Shown here: positions 61,956-64,000 of the stretch, piece by piece
Position numbering within the stretch: position 1 is the stretch's first letter
How the letters are laid out: every line of letters begins with the position of its first letter
Source: UBA4781 sp963674975
GTDB taxonomy: Bacteria > Chloroflexota > Anaerolineae > Anaerolineales > Anaerolineaceae
Assembly (NCBI GenBank): GCA_963674975.1
Contig: OY771913.1
Span: forward strand, 2,479,442-2,543,441
DNA: 64,000 nucleotides
Direction: 5' to 3'
Notes under the pieces: model-generated
The model's input: the letters and a program-made list of their open reading frames with translations, nothing else
Database searches by the model: none
Told to the model about the DNA's origin: nothing
Made by a program: the position numbers and the translations under genes

Positions 61956-62020
61956 CTCAGCGGTTAATGCTTTCTTCAAAGAATTTCAGTAATAGTAAAA
62001 GATAAGTATTTTGTTATTGC

Positions 62021-63163
62021 TCAAGTGAGTTTTGACAAATTTCTCCTTATTCTTTTCGATAATGTATCTTTTGTCTGAGCATTTAGCGATGAAAAGACTT
62101 CAGTTAGTAAAGCTTTTGTTTCTTTATCTAATTTTGAATATTTTATAAGGATGTTCTTAATTTCCTTTAAGTTTTCAATGGGATCAATAGTCCTTCCTTC
62201 TGAAGCTCCCAGTATTTCAAATAGAACCTCACCAAACATTTTCCGTTTAGACACCGGGAAATCTGCGAGCCAGCTTTTCAATGTTTGCTCTAATAATTGT
62301 GTTATTTTGGACATGTTCCCCCGGACAAATTTTGATCGTTTTACTTTCCAATTTAAAGCATTATGCTGATTGATACTTCGTGCAGAACTGGAAATCACTA
62401 TTCTCTTTCCAACTGGTTCCAGCAGCATTCCTACGATGGATTCTTCGGGAACATAATTGCACACCTTATCTTCGCAATATGAAAATGAATCATGGGGAAC
62501 GATAGAAAAATCAAAACCGGGTCCATCAAAATTGATGATCCTGGATAATTTACTCCGACGCATTGAATTTACATGGGAACAAGCATAGACAGCTAAATTT
62601 CCGCCTTTAGAATGACCACATACAGTAACTTTACTTGAAAGGATATCGATTGTACGATTCAGGTATTGGGCGGCAGATTCTTGCGCTGGTATTTTATCCA
62701 TGTATGCCATTTTAAAATCCTCTTTCCATCCGATCATAGAATTATCTGTTCCACGAAACGCGACAACTTTTTCATTTTTTGAGTCAGGTAAAAGGAAAGT
62801 TACAGCGCCAAATTGCTCTCCAACCACAAAATCTGTGTTTTCTATATACCTGGAGAGCTTGATATCTTCGAATCTTGCGCAACCGGCAGTCTCTTTTAAT
62901 AATCCCAACAGTTCGGAGTCAAGAGATGGGCTGGCTGTGGGATTGATATGAGATGGCTTGGTTTTATTCTTATGTACCGTTGAGAAATACTGTGTGGAAG
63001 CATCTTTAAGAGAAATGCTTTCATTGGAGTCAATTCCCGGAACGATATCTTTAAATGGCAAATAACTTAGCATGGAAAGGATCAATAGATCAACATCATT
63101 AAAAGCATCTTTTGAAAAAACCAGGTCTCCCCGCCAGTCAAGATATTCCATTATTGTTCCCAT
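62021..63163 (-). CDS. DUF2974 family alpha/beta hydrolase-like protein
   Basis: A 380-residue protein. MGTIMEYLDWRGDLVFSKDA and DVDLLILSMLSYLPF are typical DUF2974 (Mbeg1-like) N-terminal blocks. The nucleophile elbow is VCGHSKGGNLAVYA (Ser in GHSKG), preceded by VVAFRGTDNSMIGWKEDF, as in lipases. Such proteins are predicted esterases or lipases in Gram-positives. The C-terminal 100 residues are helical and Lys-rich. GGAGTGCCAAC precedes the ATG. Confidence 0.85.
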   Translation of the reverse strand: MGTIMEYLDWRGDLVFSKDAFNDVDLLILSMLSYLPFKDIVPGIDSNESISLKDASTQYFSTVHKNKTKPSHINPTASPSLDSELLGLLKETAGCARFEDIKLSRYIENTDFVVGEQFGAVTFLLPDSKNEKVVAFRGTDNSMIGWKEDFKMAYMDKIPAQESAAQYLNRTIDILSSKVTVCGHSKGGNLAVYACSHVNSMRRSKLSRIINFDGPGFDFSIVPHDSFSYCEDKVCNYVPEESIVGMLLEPVGKRIVISSSARSINQHNALNWKVKRSKFVRGNMSKITQLLEQTLKSWLADFPVSKRKMFGEVLFEILGASEGRTIDPIENLKEIKNILIKYSKLDKETKALLTEVFSSLNAQTKDTLSKRIRRNLSKLT

Positions 63164-63269
63164 GTTGGCACTCCTTCAATCCTACGTATATTGACCTCAT
63201 TGTACTGAAATATGATGGCTGGATTCAAGTTAAAAGTACGAAATACTCATAATGAATTCCCTTGTCTTT

Positions 63270-63302
63270 CATAAAAAGAAGGACGGTCGAAATCGACCGT
63301 CC
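63270..63302 (-). terminator. Terminator of the aldolase gene
   Basis: A perfect 10-base stem GGACGGTCGA / TCGACCGTCC, with a T-rich tail when read on the minus strand (TTCTTTTT). It lies about 40 bases after the aldolase stop. Confidence 0.85.
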
Positions 63303-63341
63303 TGTCAGGGTCTTACCGTTTTTCCCAAAATAAATACGGTA

Positions 63342-64000
63342 CTACGTGATGGATGCCTCGTAGATCACTTTAATAGATTGAGCCAGCATGGCGTTGAATT
63401 CTTCATCTGTTTGGCTGGCGGTCAGTCCCTGCAGCAGGGCGCGCGAGAAACTGGCGATCAAGCCGTGATTGCATACCAGCTTTTCATCTGCTACGCTGCG
63501 CGTGTACCCGCCCGATAAAGCGACCACTCTTACCACATGCGGGTCTTCCATCAGATCGCGGTAGAAATCATTTTTGGTTGGTATGGTCAACTTGAACATC
63601 AGCTTAACATCTTTATCCAATGCAGACAGCTTATCCATGATCCCTTGTTTCAACAGCTTTTCCGATTCTTCCTTATCCGTACTGTGGATATCGACTTCGG
63701 GTTCCAGAATAGGGACAAATCCCGCTGCGGCGATCTGCAATCCAAGATCGAACTGCTGCTCCACGATCTTTTTGATCCCGATGGGATTGGCTTCTTTGAT
63801 AACAGAGCGCATTTTCGTGCCGAAAATATGTTTCTCAGCTGCCAGCTTTAAAAGACCGGGCAGATCGGAAAATGGCTTCATAAGCTGGACTCCATCTGCA
63901 AGCCCGAGCATGCCTTCGTCGACCTTCAAAATAGGAATAATGCCTTTTTTCTCCCATAGAAAATCGGCGGTGGGTAATCCCTGGATGGTGCGGTTCATGG
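63342..64000 (-). CDS. Fructose-bisphosphate aldolase class I, partial (runs off right edge)
   Basis: The 3' 219 codons of a class I aldolase; the start lies beyond the window. Clear landmarks: GIIPILKVDEGM, GVQLMKPFSDL, IFGTKMRSV, FVPILEPEVDI (Glu-Pro-Glu), MFKLTIPTKNDFY (the Schiff-base Lys is in KLT), and VRVVALSGGYTR. This is the ~300-residue bacterial type I form known from staphylococci. The missing N-terminal part should be about 75-80 residues, judged from family length. It catalyses the split of fructose-1,6-bisphosphate in glycolysis. Confidence 0.92.
   Translation of the reverse strand, partial: MNRTIQGLPTADFLWEKKGIIPILKVDEGMLGLADGVQLMKPFSDLPGLLKLAAEKHIFGTKMRSVIKEANPIGIKKIVEQQFDLGLQIAAAGFVPILEPEVDIHSTDKEESEKLLKQGIMDKLSALDKDVKLMFKLTIPTKNDFYRDLMEDPHVVRVVALSGGYTRSVADEKLVCNHGLIASFSRALLQGLTASQTDEEFNAMLAQSIKVIYEASIT

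Noticed and set aside
61949..61964. GAGATAGCTCAGCGGT at the end of the PPC gene resembles a tRNA D-arm (compare GAGGTAGCTCAGTGGT in the tRNA at 59265)
   Set aside because: It covers only the D-arm, overlaps the stop codon of a good gene, and att sites normally copy the 3' end of tRNAs. Probably chance, so no genomic island is claimed.
1..64000. CRISPR arrays, IS elements and prophage
   Set aside because: No regularly spaced direct repeats, transposase, integrase or phage structural genes were seen; the HNH gene is the free-standing kind common in such genomes.

Overview
The window looks like a chromosomal segment of an uncultured-type Chloroflexota bacterium, most likely class Anaerolineae. 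This is an inference from gene content, not from a marker-gene tree. Supporting signs are a MiaB-like/rpmH/rnpA/yidD/yidC/khpB cluster with no adjacent dnaA, a type-2 isoleucyl-tRNA synthetase under a T-box, many lipoproteins with Anaerolineae-style QTAxA linkers, a one-piece SEDS-penicillin-binding-protein fusion, and a NifS-SelD fusion. Most genes use AGGAG-type ribosome binding sites, and no phage, IS element or CRISPR array is visible.

Layout. 0-3.6 kb: a radical SAM/SPASM enzyme, an AT-rich GT-C-like membrane protein and a stand-alone EF-Tu domain-2-like protein. 3.8-8.6 kb: an ABC-2 exporter (one ATPase, two permeases) running straight into a cysteine desulfurase-selenophosphate synthetase fusion. 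8.6-11.3 kb (minus): PPK2, a DUF1028 protein and an rRNA-type methyltransferase. 11.6-15.4 kb: an orphan sugar-type binding lipoprotein, a MalY aminotransferase, a YdcF-type protein and a LamG-like lipoprotein. 15.4-20.4 kb: mtaB, then the translation/membrane-insertion cluster rpmH-rnpA-yidD-(beta-propeller lipoprotein)-yidC-khpB. 20.4-29.1 kb: pyrimidine phosphorylase, T-box plus ileS, a PAS protein, lspA, an RluD-type synthase, threonine aldolase and purine nucleoside phosphorylase. 29.1-36.9 kb: a membrane Ig-like protein, a GNAT, a membrane sensor with GAF and C-terminal HTH, an S1-repeat protein, ftsK, a CDP-alcohol phosphatidyltransferase and lgt.

37-46 kb: an HNH nuclease, tyrS, the SEDS-PBP fusion, MTA phosphorylase with a tiny membrane protein, archease-rtcB, secG and a peptide-binding protein. 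46.4-53.4 kb: a degenerate PduO-like protein, a DUF4405 cytochrome-like protein, then a leftward operon pfkB-parA-parB-amidohydrolase-double HTH-double GNAT. 53.5-55.1 kb: radC and a lipoprotein. 55.2-59.2 kb: a c-di-GMP-I (GEMM) riboswitch and an EAL phosphodiesterase, an XRE regulator and a second EAL paralogue. 59.2-64 kb: a CAT-anticodon tRNA, two tandem HEAT-repeat paralogues, YciI, a PPC/DUF296 protein, a DUF2974 hydrolase and the 3' part of a class I fructose-bisphosphate aldolase running off the right edge.

The functional themes are translation and tRNA modification, lipoprotein and membrane biogenesis (lspA, lgt, yidC, secG), cell wall and chromosome segregation (SEDS-PBP, ftsK, parAB), nucleoside and methylthioadenosine salvage, and c-di-GMP turnover. 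The most notable items are the SEDS-PBP fusion whose transpeptidase motifs are gone, and the c-di-GMP riboswitch in front of a c-di-GMP-degrading enzyme, with a hairpin arrangement that reads as an OFF switch.
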